64,000 bases of DNA from Nematostella vectensis (taxonomy: Eukaryota; Cnidaria; Anthozoa; Actiniaria; Edwardsiidae), in the NCBI RefSeq assembly GCF_932526225.1, contig NC_064047.1:10522494-10586493 (forward strand), given 5' to 3'. A program made the translations under genes and the position numbers. A model generated the notes under the pieces. That model was not told the DNA's origin. It did no database searches and was given only the letters and a program-made list of their open reading frames with translations. Of the stretch, positions 1 to 12,073 are shown piece by piece (within the stretch, counting starts at the first letter, position 1; each line of letters begins with the position of its first letter).

Positions 1-900
1 TCCCCAGAGATTTTAGAAATATCTGTAATTAAAAGTTACTTACTGCAATTTATGTGCATTTATTTGCATAGCTAACAACAATAATTTTTTTTGCATATGT
101 AACATCAATGGAAGCTGGCTACACTGTTATTTGCAAATGTAGATAGTCTTTTTTTTCTTTTAATTTTTCTATGCATTTGCACAATGGCTGGCCCTCTACA
201 TGACTGATTACTATTCATGAACATGGTTAGGAGAGACTCATATGTACTAATTGCAGGGTTAGAGGGCTTTGAATATTTGAATGGAATTTTAAATAAATTT
301 AAATATGGTTGTTTGTCATTAGAAGGAAGATGGATTTTATACAGGATATAAAAGAAAGGATGGTGAAGAGAAAGGATAAGAAAAAGGATACATGAAACGG
401 ATTTGATTTATCAAGGATTTGTAGTTTGGTATGCAATAGATATAGTAATAAGGTTTAGTTGTTAGGTTTATGGGGTATATAGTTTTGGACTCTCTAAGGC
501 CCCATAGTACATAGCCGTAGCAGGCCTAGGCATAGTGGGGGGACACCACAATACAAAAACATTAAGAATACAGAAATGCAGGACAATACAGAAAAATTAA
601 TAAAACAATGGGGGGTGGGGGGAGGGTACAGCCAAGCCCCTACGGGTAATTTCCTATTTATAATTTTTGATCTGTTGTACAATCTGTTGTACATCTGCTG
701 TACTATTGACTGCCTAAACTCAGTCATGTTTTTCTTTCAGGAGAGTTTGACAGCTATATATAATATCAACTTTTTTCTTATTTATTCAAAGGGCACATGA
801 ACTTAAGGGTCGCTTTTTCTGAAAAAAAATCTTTGTAGATTCTCTGAACTATACTAAATAAATACAACAAGACTAACACAAATAAATAGGGCCCAATTTA
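1..900. other. A+T-rich non-coding DNA at left edge
   Basis: No exon, RNA gene or repeat structure could be supported here. The sequence is A+T rich with homopolymer runs, and the short open frames have no recognisable protein features. Confidence 0.4.
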
Positions 901-987
901 GCAAGATCTTAATGTGTGGCAAATTATAAATATATTTTCTGTATCAGTTGTCTATCAAGTACAACTCTATTTTGTATCGGTTGTAGG

Positions 988-1181
988 TGAACTTACCAAC
1001 CTTCAAGAAGGGGCGCAGAAGACGTTTGGAAGAGGCTTCTTGTTGCATGGGGGTTGGATCATGTGGCGAAGTGCATCGAATACATTTGAGCATAACGAGT
1101 GGGATTCGATCATAGACAAAGTCTCCAGCGAGATAGAGGGGGCTCGTATGGTAATCGCCGCTAAAAAGAAGCTATTTCCAA
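988..1181 (+). CDS. possible isolated exon, unknown product
   Basis: A block clearly richer in G+C than its surroundings is open in one frame. A plausible acceptor (TTGTAG before GTGAAC) precedes it and a possible donor (CCAAG/GTGTTT) follows; without splicing the frame stops at 1205-1207. The translation contains GRGFLLHGGWIMWRSASNTF and an acidic/basic helix-like stretch ending near KKKLFP. I do not recognise the family. It could be an internal or terminal exon of a gene that begins left of the window, or a relic of a mobile-element ORF. No partner exon was found nearby. Confidence 0.25.
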
Positions 1182-1494
1182 GGTGTTTTCTACCACCAAA
1201 TGGATGAGTGTTGTGAGAACCGAGTGATGATTAAGGTTGGTTAAGGGGAATGTCTGTTCAAGCTGTGATACGCATTTTAAGTACGACAGATCTGATGAGT
1301 TTATAGACTTCCATGAGAATAGGCATAGGATAAGGAAGAAGTCTTTCTACCTTTCTAACTTGGACAATATGCTAATCCATTTTGATTTAGGGTATAGTTC
1401 TAGGCAGTCTGTTAGCTAGGTTAAAATGTTTTAAAGTGTTATCTAGTAAATCTAGCGACACTTTTAACAACAGCTTTGAGAGAGCAAAATTTAC

Positions 1495-1850
1495 CCACAA
1501 CCCCCCCCCCCCCCCAAATATCCGAGGTAAAAACATTCTAGCGCTGTTGTGAAACTTGTCACCTAAACAAACTTATAAAGTCAAAAGGGGCATTTAAATC
1601 TTAGAAAGAGGACCAAAATATAACAAATTCACTACTTTTATGTTTTTGTGAAAGCTATGTGTGAAAAAACGGTTGCCATGGTAACATGGAGCGTCATCAC
1701 CACATGTCAATGGCATCAAAACGTCCGCAGAAAGATTTTAGGAAAAGTCACAGAGTTTTAGCCTTCTAGCTGCTATGGTTCAGGAGTTATAGCAATTTTC
1801 CCGGAAGGGGGGGAGGTCTTAAAGAGCCCCCCCCCCCCCCAGTCTGAATA
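1495..1850 (+). repeat. dispersed repeat with poly-C ends (copy 1)
   Basis: This block matches the reverse complement of 21012-21350. Shared landmarks include GTTGCCATGGTAACATGGAG, TATAAAGTCAAAAGGGGCAT and the GCGCTGTTGTGAAAC stretch. C-runs of 15 and 14 bases lie at 1501-1515 and 1827-1840, near the ends of the homology. It is an unclassified interspersed element, and the two copies are in opposite orientation. Confidence 0.75.
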
Positions 1851-4800
1851 GTGTAAAACCATAACACACACAACGTATGACACACACAACGTATTCATAC
1901 ACACTCTGAGCTTGAGGTACCAATTCAAAATGCATCGATGGAGAGAACGCTTAAAGTCAGACAAATTGTGGCGATATGATGTGTGCGATAAAATAAAAAA
2001 GATAATAATAAAAACGGATTTTAAAAAGGTTACAGTGTCTTTTTATTAACTTGACCTTTTTCCCCGTTATTTGGGTAAACTAGGTATTAGAGTTACTTTA
2101 GAGTTACCGTGTAAAGCAACCCTGGGTACCAGTCAGTAATAGGCGCATAGTAAGTAAACGAACGAAGCTCGAGCCTCTGATGCCCATTAGGCATCTTAAT
2201 CAACGAAACATAACCAAAAATTTCTCAATGAACTGACGTTTTTAGGGATTTTATAAATTGCATGTTAATTATGGTCTTGATTCAATTAAGGAAACAAAAG
2301 CCTTTTCTTTCCAACGGAAGTCTATAAAAAGCCATTTGACAAGCGTTTTTGTTTACAATTTGTGTTTCGCCAGCCATTTTGAGTTGGCATTGTTCGAATG
2401 CAGTGGTATCACTGTAAAGCTCCAACTTTGCATAAGGTGTACACGAACTCAATGTGCCTGGTTAAAGAGAGTGTGTAACGATTACAAGTCCAAAAAGACG
2501 GTATGTATTGAGCTATTTCTGGACGCGAAGAAACATCAGATATGATCGAGAAAGAGCATCAGTTAAATGATTTGTTGTGTCTGATTTTTCGTGCATTTTT
2601 GTATGGGCATGATGTTGAAATATTCTTCAAAATGATACTGTGTGTACTATGGGGTATTTTGCTATATCTCCCGCTTACATTACATAGAATCATAAGCAAA
2701 ACTATATGTGTTGTTCAAGTTAGTGATAAAGTATACTTAGTTAACAATCAAGTCTTTACTTCGTACAAATCCTTGATCAAAACAAGCAGCAGAATAAAAC
2801 AAAGAAGTCTGTTTACACATTTGCTGACTGCTAGACACGCACGTCGATATAAAAACAGCTAAATAACGTTGATAATTACTAACTGTGTTCTATTAATTTG
2901 TACAAGAACGATTCCTAATTATCATCTTGAGCATTTGAACAGGTTTTCACAACAGATAAACAATTATTTATGACGCTTATTAGTAAATCACGTCTGAATG
3001 CATTGTAAATGGCCTTGAATTGATACGAAATACCACTTCTTATTTGTTATGAAGGGTTTTCTAAGCGATATAAGGATATATAAACAGTTTATTATGTAAT
3101 TTTAACATGAAAACTGAGTAGATGTACCAATTAATAATTGGTTATTTTTTAGTGAGATAAAAAACGACACTTATAGCCCGCCCAGAGGATTAGGGAAGTA
3201 ACCTGTTTAAAAAATAAATAAAGTTAAATCAGGTGTTCTATACAACGTCAATTTTAGCAAATGGTCAAAACTTAAAAATTCTGTAAGTAACCATGATTAA
3301 GTTATCCCGACTTATTGAATTGATGTTTTTAAGAGATCAGTTTTTTGCGTACTCAAAACCACTTCACTTAATATTCCGGATTAAGTGTCATGTACTGTCA
3401 TCATCTACTAATGGACGACATTATCCTTTCGACTTCTCAAGAGCAAACGGAACAACGCACAGAGAAAATGAAAGGAAATAAATATTACATTTAACAATTC
3501 TCAAGAAAATAAAAAAGAATCTACTTTGTAAGACAGAATCACTTAGCCTCAGCCCACAACCTTTTTAATGTCGACAAAATACAATAGTTTTCAACTCTTT
3601 TCTTTGATAGAATTCTTCCTTTTTTCTTCACTCGTATCTCTAATTCATAGGAAACGTCGCTACCACATCCAACAAACTCGTCCAAATACCTGAATATATA
3701 TATATTTTCAGAATCAAATAAAAGCATTTTTTCCCAATAAAAACATTTTTTCCTGTCTATTTTAATTCCTATGAAGGTTCGCTTGTCTACATCCTACAAA
3801 GTAATTTTTCAACAATTCATATTTTTCTGCAAAATTTCATATGGAATTTAATATTGAATTTATCTTCTTTCATCTCACTTTTATTTCCTTTCTTCCTTTT
3901 TTTTCCTACAACAACTGTCAGTACTATGAAATCTCTGAAAAATTGTATTACTAATAAACCTTTTTAAAGTGTTGTGAATTATTTGTGTTGATGGTTGTTT
4001 TTACCTGTCCCACACTTACCGGATTTGCGGTTAATTCTCGCCTTAGAAAATAACATTAACCACTAAAGGGGTTGCGTGGCTGACGTGTATGGACAGTTGG
4101 AGTGTGTTCTATACACTGGAAAACATTAACATTGAGCATTACATATACAAGATAGTATAAACTGATATAGCAAAATTATTCTGAACGCCTTCAGACTGAA
4201 ACTTCATTGATGTGGATCCAAGAATTGACTTTAAATGGAAGCTAAATGCACGTAACTCAATTGCACACTAAGAATTCAAAAACGTAAGTAAATATTATAT
4301 CCGTGTTGGCTTAAATCCAAAGATGTTGCTCATTTGAAATATGTTTTTAGCGCCAAATATGATATAAAATTTACTCACCGAATAGCGTTACGTATGTTTT
4401 TTATTTTTCCTTTTTTTCTGGCATGAATTTATGATTTCAATGAATTCAAAATGTTGTTGAACAGAAGCAATACAGAGACCACAACACTAGCTTTCTACCA
4501 TTTTTCGATTTTGAGGGGAAAAACTGCCAGAACAAAAAAAAATTACATGATGTTTAAAATGAGTAAATAGAATGCTCAAATATCTAGCATACATTTAAAA
4601 ATCCCTAAGTCACTGTATTCTTATCATGTTATAAAGTGGGATTAGCTAGATTGTTTTTCTATAAATGGGCTTATGTTGTCTGAAAAAGACATTCTTTTGA
4701 AGAAAGTACGATTTTCTTGTCACGTTTGCTATGACAAGCCATCAAAACATCCACGAAATCTAAAAATCACGAGGCTTTCACCCTCTATATATCGTTAAAA

Positions 4801-6552
4801 TCCTGAGCATGTACGACATCGCAACGGCATGGTTAAGATACTTTTAGATTTACTTAACCAATGCTGTCACTTGATGAATAATTGAGGAGTACAAGCATTT
4901 TGGAACAGACAATGTTTGGATTTAGCTCTGTGTGAATTTGTGATAAACAAAATAAGAACGACAAGACAACGGATTGAAAAAAGACGATATGAAAAAGGTA
5001 GAGATATAAAGAGGCACTAAAAACGTGTAAGTCTCGGTTTCATTCGATCCGCAAGTACACAGTGGACTCTATCGATATTCTCGATATTCTGATATCGGTT
5101 TCAGTTCCCGCCAGCTATAAAATACTAAAATGGAAAATAATATTGATTTAACGATGTTATCGATAGAACGATTTAGTTTTTCAGTCCTTTGCCATATTTT
5201 CGTATCCAATGACCATTGTTCTTAGAATACAGTATATTATCCAAAACGTCGGATGATTTTCGTTGATGTGCCCGAGTCTCGAACCCAGGCTCCTTCTCTA
5301 TTTATGCGTCCTTAGTCTCTCTGTTCAGCGGACCGTGCAACCATGCCAGATATTAGCGTGAACGGGATAAAGACTCTTCAAGTGTGAGTCTACAACCTTT
5401 CTTAGAGGAAAAACAAAGATAATAATGTGAATCGAAATGTTTCAGTGCGAGCTAAACACCGCTTATTGGACTAATACCGCATTCACACCAGCACTTAAAC
5501 TAGTTTAAAGGTATGGTTAAATTAAACTGGTTTAAATATCTCCCAAGAGTGGACAAAACCAAGAACAAAACTGAATAGACTGTGCTTTACACAGTGACCA
5601 CTTTGCTTTGACTATTTTGACAAAAAAAGCATGCTTTCTGTGGATGTGTGATTCGGTGACCTTAAGTTTGCCTCAAGCTAGTTGTCGTAGGATGCAGGCA
5701 GGTCTAAGTGACATGGTGTTGAATCATGGCGCCGGTCGGAGCGGTAGTGTCTTTCTATGATTCTGTTTCTGGGGATACAATATATACATTAGATATTTTG
5801 AGTAGTTTCTTTTTTCACCGTCATGTATTCGTTCGCCTTTTCTTTTGTTTTCGCTCGCTTTCTCTCCTGTGATTTCCAAATAAGACGTGACTGACATTTT
5901 GATAGCCTTATCATAATTCACCTTCCCCGCTACTTTCCACAACTCTTTGCGAAGCACACATGAAAACAAAATCAGTTGGCAAAAAAACTGTAAACAAACA
6001 AAGTGGCGTCGGGGAAGTCAGATGGCCATGAGCGTTCGCAATGAGTTGTGGGAAGTAGTTGGAAAGTGAGACGCGCGGTGTGTAGATGAATCCAGTTATG
6101 TCCTAACGCTTGTGTGCGTAGCTGTGTAGTGCACATATTTCAGTCCTTCTTGAATCCTGCCTGTTACCGGAATAACGCAAGAACAGAGAAATGCGTTATG
6201 CTTAGAAGCATTAGGTAATGTTTGTGCAAAACGCAATTAGAACTGAAATGAGAAACTCAAGTAGTGAGGTCTCTGGAGTCGATTATTGTATGCAATGTCG
6301 GCGGGAAGACAAGAAGACGGGAAAAAGCAAAAACACACACGGACAAAAATATGTTTCGCTAAGGTGCTCTCTTAGGCAGTGCAAGTAAACTCATTGTTTA
6401 TCTCTTTTTCTTTATTATTGTTTATAGGAGTCGAGAGAACAACATCAGCTGCTTAGCGGATGACTATATGGACGGCGGGGGCAAAGCGTTTAAAAGATAG
6501 AATAGGGAGTGCAAAATATAGCAAATAATCTATAAGCAAATACTGGAGTAAG
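1851..6552. other. intergenic region upstream of the channel gene
   Basis: About 4.7 kb without a supportable gene. Short ORFs (for example 2258-2545 and 2542-2862) have no family resemblance and no splice context. A partial repeat at 2112-2180 shares the 'CCCTGGGTACCAG ... CTCGAGC' signature with 55570-55600. An imperfect inverted repeat at 5918-6072 (about 42-base arms containing TTTCCACAACTC) looks like a decayed foldback element. The promoter and 5' UTR of the channel gene should lie in the right-hand part but could not be pinpointed. Confidence 0.4.
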
Positions 6553-9500
6553 ATGCTCAAGGTGAACACCATCAAGACAGGTCTATGGTGGATTTTGCTT
6601 ATCTGCGCCTTTGGTTCGCAGTTCACAGATGCAACGATATCGATAATAGCATCATCAGATACTTCAAACTTATCGACAAAGTTCAATAGCTATAGGAATG
6701 CCACTAATTTAACTCTCCAAGAGCGATGTAAACAAGGACTTCCCTTATCTATTGCCGTCTACCCATACCCACCTTACGTCAGAGTAAAACCAGGAGCTGA
6801 ACTGGACAATGGTCTTCGTCGATATACGCTAACTGGCATGATTCCCGAGCTACTAAGCAGCCTCCTAAACTCCTGCTGTCATCCCAATACCAAAGTGGAA
6901 TTCGGTACCGTTCTCCCCTCTCTCCGGGCGGCTGAGAATATCCTATTTGATAAGTTCTTCGATGTGGTGTTTCCTATTTATGGGTATGACGTCATCGAGT
7001 ACGCTTTTCGTGGTCACGTGTTTGTGCGCTTGTTCCAGGCCCCTCGTGTTGTGTTGCTTGTACAGGACGCCCATAGTGATGCCGGCAAGACGGACGCGCT
7101 GATAACGACCCTGGGGCGAGCTTGGCCTATGCTTGTGTTCATCCTTGTCATTGCCACGCTTGCAAGCATGATTTTATGGTTTTTGGTGAGTGATGAGTTG
7201 TTAGAACGTATCGATCAAGCACTCCTTTGTTATTGTTAACAATTGAAAATACAGCGGTTCATTTGCAAGGAAACATAAAAAATAAATATCCACGGTTGAA
7301 GTTGGGTGCTTTATTAATTATATTTGATTGAAAGTTTCTCAGTTACTTAGTATTTTGACTCTGTAATGTGCGGTAGAATATAGAGCCCCATGCAAACTGC
7401 GCCAGCACCTGCCAGCATTGCTGGCGAATTTTCGCTTGACTGACTATAGGACAAAGGAAATGTCAAAATGGGAAATGGACTTTCTGACACTTCCTCTGTC
7501 TTTTGGTCAGTCGAGCAAGAATTCGCCAGGAATGCTGGCAGGTGCTGGCGCAGTTTGCACGCGGCTTAACATGGCGGCGTGACTAAGCTACTTTTAAGAC
7601 TAAATGACTTGCACGGTTAAGGAGTTGCTTAGGTCGAGTTTAATTATTTGAATTTGACACATGAACAGCCCGACGTCTGAATAAACTAAGTTCGGCAAGC
7701 AAAGTCAACTCAGGTCATGCCAGTCGTCCCGTACGGCAAAAGCACGACATTAATATATTTTTGAACCGAATCAAAAGCCACATTTGTTTTGATTTGTGCA
7801 AAAGAGATCCCACATCAAGTAAACTTTGACTATACTCGCAACCTATCCCGTGTGACTAATTTAGTGCAGCATCTATATCGCCGTCGATTTGGCACAGTAG
7901 GAGCTCTGCGAATTCAAACACAGTCAAAATCATGCCAAAATAAAGACAAGATAAAAAAGACAGCCATTGTCACGTTGCAATCACATGCATGCCCTTGCTG
8001 ATGGCAAAGCAGGAAACGAAAAAGGGAGGGGGAGGGGGAGGAGGAGTTTTGCCAGCGGCCCTGGCCTTACCATTCTTCTGGTTCATAAAAGAATGTGATA
8101 TTCTGGCTTTTAACACTCTGTGCTGTATTTCCAGGAACACACAAGTAACTCTAAGGAGTTCCCGCCCTCTTTTTTTGAGGGAACTTGGGAAGGCTTCTGG
8201 TGGGCACTGGTCACCATGACAACTGTAGGGTAAGTCATGTTTCCACCAAGCTGTTGCCCTAGCTTTTGTAAATCCTGTATAGAAAAAGAGTTTTTAGACT
8301 TTTTGTTCTTCTGTTTACCTCGAAGGATGGCTTCTGTTTTGTTTCAGACTTTCTTTCCAACACGGGCGTGAAAAATTACTAGGAATATCGCTTTAACATA
8401 GTGAGATTCAAATGTGCACTAAAAATGTATCTCAATAATGTTCTTTGTAGCTATGGCGACCGGACACCTAAGTCCCGTTTCGGACGCGTTTTCGCCATGT
8501 TGTGGATCCTGACCGGGGTCACCACCATAAGTATCTTCACCGCACTCGTCACCAGTTCCCTCTGGGCCAGCACTACTCCTAACTTCCGCTTGCATGGATC
8601 TGTGGTGAGTTAAAAATGCCTTATCAATCTAAACTAGCGAGTGAGAACCCAGCGGCTATCATATCTCAAAGTCGTGGCGAGCTTAAAGCCCGCTACAATA
8701 AACGCCAACATATCAATCAATGGATGTCGTTTTTCGAAATGGCCTAAAGAACCTGGGGCGAGCGCGCGTGCCTGTGTTATTCTAAAACGTCAGGGACTAG
8801 GCTCTATTTCCAAGATGGCTGCCAGCAAAATCGTAATAAACACGAATTCCTGCAAGTTTACGTGGCGAAAAAAGATTGAATCCAAAATATGGTATGTAGT
8901 GCCTAATAAGGAAATGACCGAGCGAGCTAGAAGAACGACAGTTTTTCAAACAAGATTGAATGATATGCATCAGGCCAGTCTTGTACGCGAGTCTCGCACG
9001 ACTGACTACCAGACAGAGGAAATACCAGCCTGTTATTTGCCTTGCGTACATTCCAGCGAGACTTCGGAGTTGTATGCACAGGACCTTAAGATGTATTATG
9101 TCCAGAAGGGTATTCACCGATTCTAATTTAACGAGGGATGTTTTTAGATAAAACCCAGGAACCACATCGTTTATGTGGCGACTAAAGCCCTTTTATTAAA
9201 CTTTTGGTAATTATCGGGGTTTGTTGCTTACAAGACCAGAAATATTTGACATTGTTGATGTAGTTCATTATGTTCATCAAACATCATGATTCACAGTTCT
9301 AAATGCGTATCAAATAGATCCCACAATACATCTCTTCTGACTTATAAGTGACAAGTTCAAACTCATCAGAAACTATTGACGTGCGCTTCCGAATGGGTCA
9401 TATTTGGAACATTGTTTTGACAGATTGGAGCTATTAACGGAAGTGAGGAATACAGACTTGCTGCTAACCTTAACGCAGAGGTCAAAGGTCAGTTTTATGG

Positions 9501-12073
9501 ACAAACAGTTAGACAGACGGACAAGTAGACAGACGGACGGATAGGTACACAGACGAACAGAGAAGACAGACGGACGGACAGGTAGACGGACGAACAGAGA
9601 ATATAGACGGACGGACAGGTAGACAGACGAATAGAGAAGATAGACGGACGAACAGGGCGATGGAAGAATAGAGAAGACAGACTAACGGACAGGAAGATGG
9701 ACGAACAGAGAAGATAGACGGACGAACAGGAAGATGGACGAACAGAGAATAAAGACGGACGGACAGGTAGACGGACGAACAGAGAAGACAGACGGACGGA
9801 CAGATAGACAGACGAACAAAGAAGACAACCGGACGGCAGGGAGTTGTATGGCACGCAATAGTAGACAGACTTGTTAAAGCTGTTAGAGGGCATCTTATTC
9901 CTTTAGAATTAGCTGAATCACCTAACCCGTTTATCCTGTATATTGTCTTCAGCGTTCTCCAAGGTGGAGCCTATGCTGAACAACCTGTCAAATCACGTGA
10001 TTGATGGCGCAATGATTGACAACTACGTCATCACGGAACACCTTGAGATGCTAACAGCTGGGCACATGCGCACAGAAGAGACCATGTATTACCCGATCAC
10101 ATACGGGATGACTATGTCCCGGGATAGCGGGGATTTTGAAAACTGTGTAAACTGGATGTTGCACAATTACCCAGGTACTCGGCACCAGGCTACCGCAAGG
10201 AACTTGAAGCCACTAAAGGTAACATTGATTAATTAATATAATTGCGCATCTAGTTTGCGCATCACCGTAATTGCTCGAATAAGGGCTTTCTCTTTTAAGT
10301 ACTTCGTCTAAGAAAAAAAAAAAATGAATAAGCCTGTCCACATGGGAACATATAAATGAATTGTTGTCGTTTTTCTAAATGGTCTAAAAAAGCCTGGGGC
10401 AAGCGCTTGGGAAACCTGTGAGAGCCTGTTTCTGCAAGTAAACGCGGAAATTCTACGGAGTTCAGGGGGAATAAAAAAAGGAAAAAGTCGATGTGGATTA
10501 CAGTTGCGTATCTGGTATATATATCTACTTCCATATATGAATAAACGCCTCACATGGGGCACATAATATTTAAATGAGCCCCTCGGTGCTTATCCAAGCA
10601 ATAGGTAACTTGCGCTATGAGATCACGTGACTGTTTGGGTGGCAAACTAGCGCCCGTATGCATTTAGTGACAAATTAACAGCAACAAAAAGCAACTTATT
10701 CAGCGTTTGGACAAAAGCAAGAATTTTTTTTTTCAGAAGGGAGTTTGTTACATTTAAGGATTTTATTTATTGTCGTGCTTTGGTGTGACTAGCGCAGTCT
10801 TTTCATGTTTTTTTTTTATAAATTATTTTAATTTGAATTTTCCACCCAGAGAGGTCACGTGATCTCTTAGCGCAAGTACCCTATTACAGTAAGTTACCTG
10901 AGCAAAGGTTGATTTACAGAGTTTGTTGCACATATTCATTCTTCCAGAACCCTGCAGATAAAGTTAGTGCCCAATTCCGCGCGGCCGAGGGTCTGTTTTT
11001 CAAGGAAAAGACGTTTGAGATCGTGACATACAGTGGGATGGCTGTGGTTGGAGTCTTCATATTGACAGGGGTGGTATGGGAATACTTTTGGCGTCGGCCA
11101 AAGCTCAGTAAGTAGAGTTGATACAATACCATAAGCTTTATTATTCATATCAAATATATTCCCCACATATAGTGTCCTTCGTATGTATTGCCTTATATGG
11201 TCATTGATGCCCATATTTAGAGGAGCTACAGTTTTCCCGTTCCCTGATCTCCTGAAAACATGGTGAAAATATGCTGATTCATGTCAATTTGAGACTTGCG
11301 GCCAAAATTTGTTAGAAAACCTTGATCGCTTGGTTAAATCTTTTTTCTCACTGATCTCGAAAAGCCCTTAGACCCAGGCTCCCAAGACGTCGGCCGAGTG
11401 GGTATGAAGGACACCCAAATTTTGATATGCTTATTTTTTTCTGAGATTCATTCAGCTTTGTGATCGCTGGTTATGCTATGATTTCCAAAATCCCTTCATC
11501 AAATTATATGATGCATGGAAATGTTGTTACAAATGTTAAACTACCATTTGTATTTTTATTCACATCTCGTATACATCTCGCATATAAAGTATCGCTGTCG
11601 GCATTTGAAGTGTCTGAAAGTCGGGTGACTGTCTATTTAGCTTTAATGCGAGAGTTTAGCTCCTTGATAAAAAATTGTTTTTATCGTCTACCATTTTACT
11701 AGTGTTTTACTAGTGTTACCAGATATGGACTAAAGATATTTTCCGAAGAAAAGAAAAACGAGAGCCCGGATTTCCCACAGCATTTTGACATTTATTTTCT
11801 GGATATTATATTGGATCTTTTCTGGAATAACACATAATTCTGTTTAAACTCACTTCAGCCAAGCATCTTGCCCCTCCAGAGATAGACGAGAAGCCCCGTT
11901 ATTCAAAAGATGACAGCGATGCACAAATGCTGGACAGCGGTATTCAGCGGAGGCAAGAGCTCAAGCGAATGATATCAAAATACCGCGCATACCAAGAGGA
12001 ATGGATACGAGGAGTGCAAGAAGTGTGCGACGAACGGGCCATTAGGAACACGAGTGAACTAATGAACCAATAG
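6553..12073 (+). CDS. GluR0-like receptor: ligand-binding domain plus K+-type pore (TVGYGD)
   Basis: Seven exons: 6553-7185, 8135-8229, 8451-8604, 9424-9487, 9953-10218, 10948-11107, 11859-12073. All junctions are GT-AG and phases match, giving 528 aa. Order: signal peptide about 1-27; binding lobe S1 about 64-170 (LSIAVYPYPPYVRV); TM1 191-211; re-entrant pore with ALVTMTTVGYGDRTP (filter 241-246, split by intron 2); TM2 about 256-279; lobe S2 about 295-400 (IGAINGSEEYRLAANLN, later GAMIDNYVI); TM3 about 434-452; basic/acidic cytoplasmic tail to 528. This is ionotropic glutamate receptor topology without the amino-terminal domain. The filter is that of a potassium channel, as in bacterial GluR0 and rotifer AvGluR1. 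It is likely a ligand-gated K+-selective plasma-membrane channel. TM2 reads TISIFTALVTSSLW where animal receptors have SYTANLAAF. The ligand is unknown. The start is the first Met before the signal peptide. Confidence 0.85.
7391..7559. mobile_element. foldback MITE in channel-gene intron 1
   Basis: Near-perfect terminal inverted repeats of about 50 bases begin TGCAAACTGCGCCAGCACCT on the left. The right end is their reverse complement (AGGTGCTGGCGCAGTTTGCA). The centre is only about 70 bases. It carries no coding capacity and lies wholly inside the intron. The superfamily is unassigned. Confidence 0.8.
8700..9165. repeat. possible dispersed repeat in channel-gene intron 3
   Basis: The segment near 8726-8770 (TGTCGTTTTTCGAAATGG ... 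CCTGGGGCGAGCGC) resembles 10363-10410 in intron 5 (TGTCGTTTTTCTAAATGG ... CCTGGGGCAAGCGC). The longer open frames here, on both strands, have no family signature and are best read as repeat-derived. Confidence 0.45.
9495..9836. repeat. minisatellite (GACGGACGAACAGAGAA-type) in intron 4
   Basis: A purine-rich tandem array of imperfect variants of GACAGACGGACGGACAGGTA and GACGAACAGAGAA, about 340 bases long, between exons 4 and 5 of the channel gene. The open frame on the minus strand is a by-product of the repeat. Confidence 0.9.
10600..10885. mobile_element. MITE with CACGTG-bearing inverted ends (copy in intron 5)
   Basis: The terminal inverted repeats pair 'GGTAACTTGCGCTATGAGATCACGTGACTG ... 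GGGTGGCAAA' (left, from 10604) with their complement ending CTTAGCGCAAGTACC on the right. Related copies are at 16329-16556, 22013-22220 and 39585-39950. Each intact end carries the palindrome CACGTG. There is no coding capacity. Confidence 0.8.

Noticed and set aside
2258-2862. Two adjacent plus-strand frames of 95 and 106 codons
   Set aside because: No recognisable motif, A+T-rich chance composition and no splice context.
5262-5350. tRNA-like segment on the minus strand with a B-box-like GGTTCGAGACTC
   Set aside because: A T-arm can be drawn, but no matching acceptor stem or convincing anticodon arm exists. At most a decayed tRNA or SINE head.
8641-9165. Overlapping frames of 161 and 122 codons in intron 3 of the channel gene
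   Set aside because: They lie inside a well-supported intron, overlap on opposite strands and include dispersed-repeat sequence; no domain is seen.
9495-9893. Long minus-strand frame rich in Ser/Arg/Leu repeats
   Set aside because: It is the translation of the GACGGACGAACAG minisatellite inside an intron of the channel gene.
10143-10180. Alternative donor CCAG/GTACTC for channel exon 5
   Set aside because: It gives phase 1, whereas exon 6 needs phase 0. The donor at 10218 (AAAG/GTAACA) fits.
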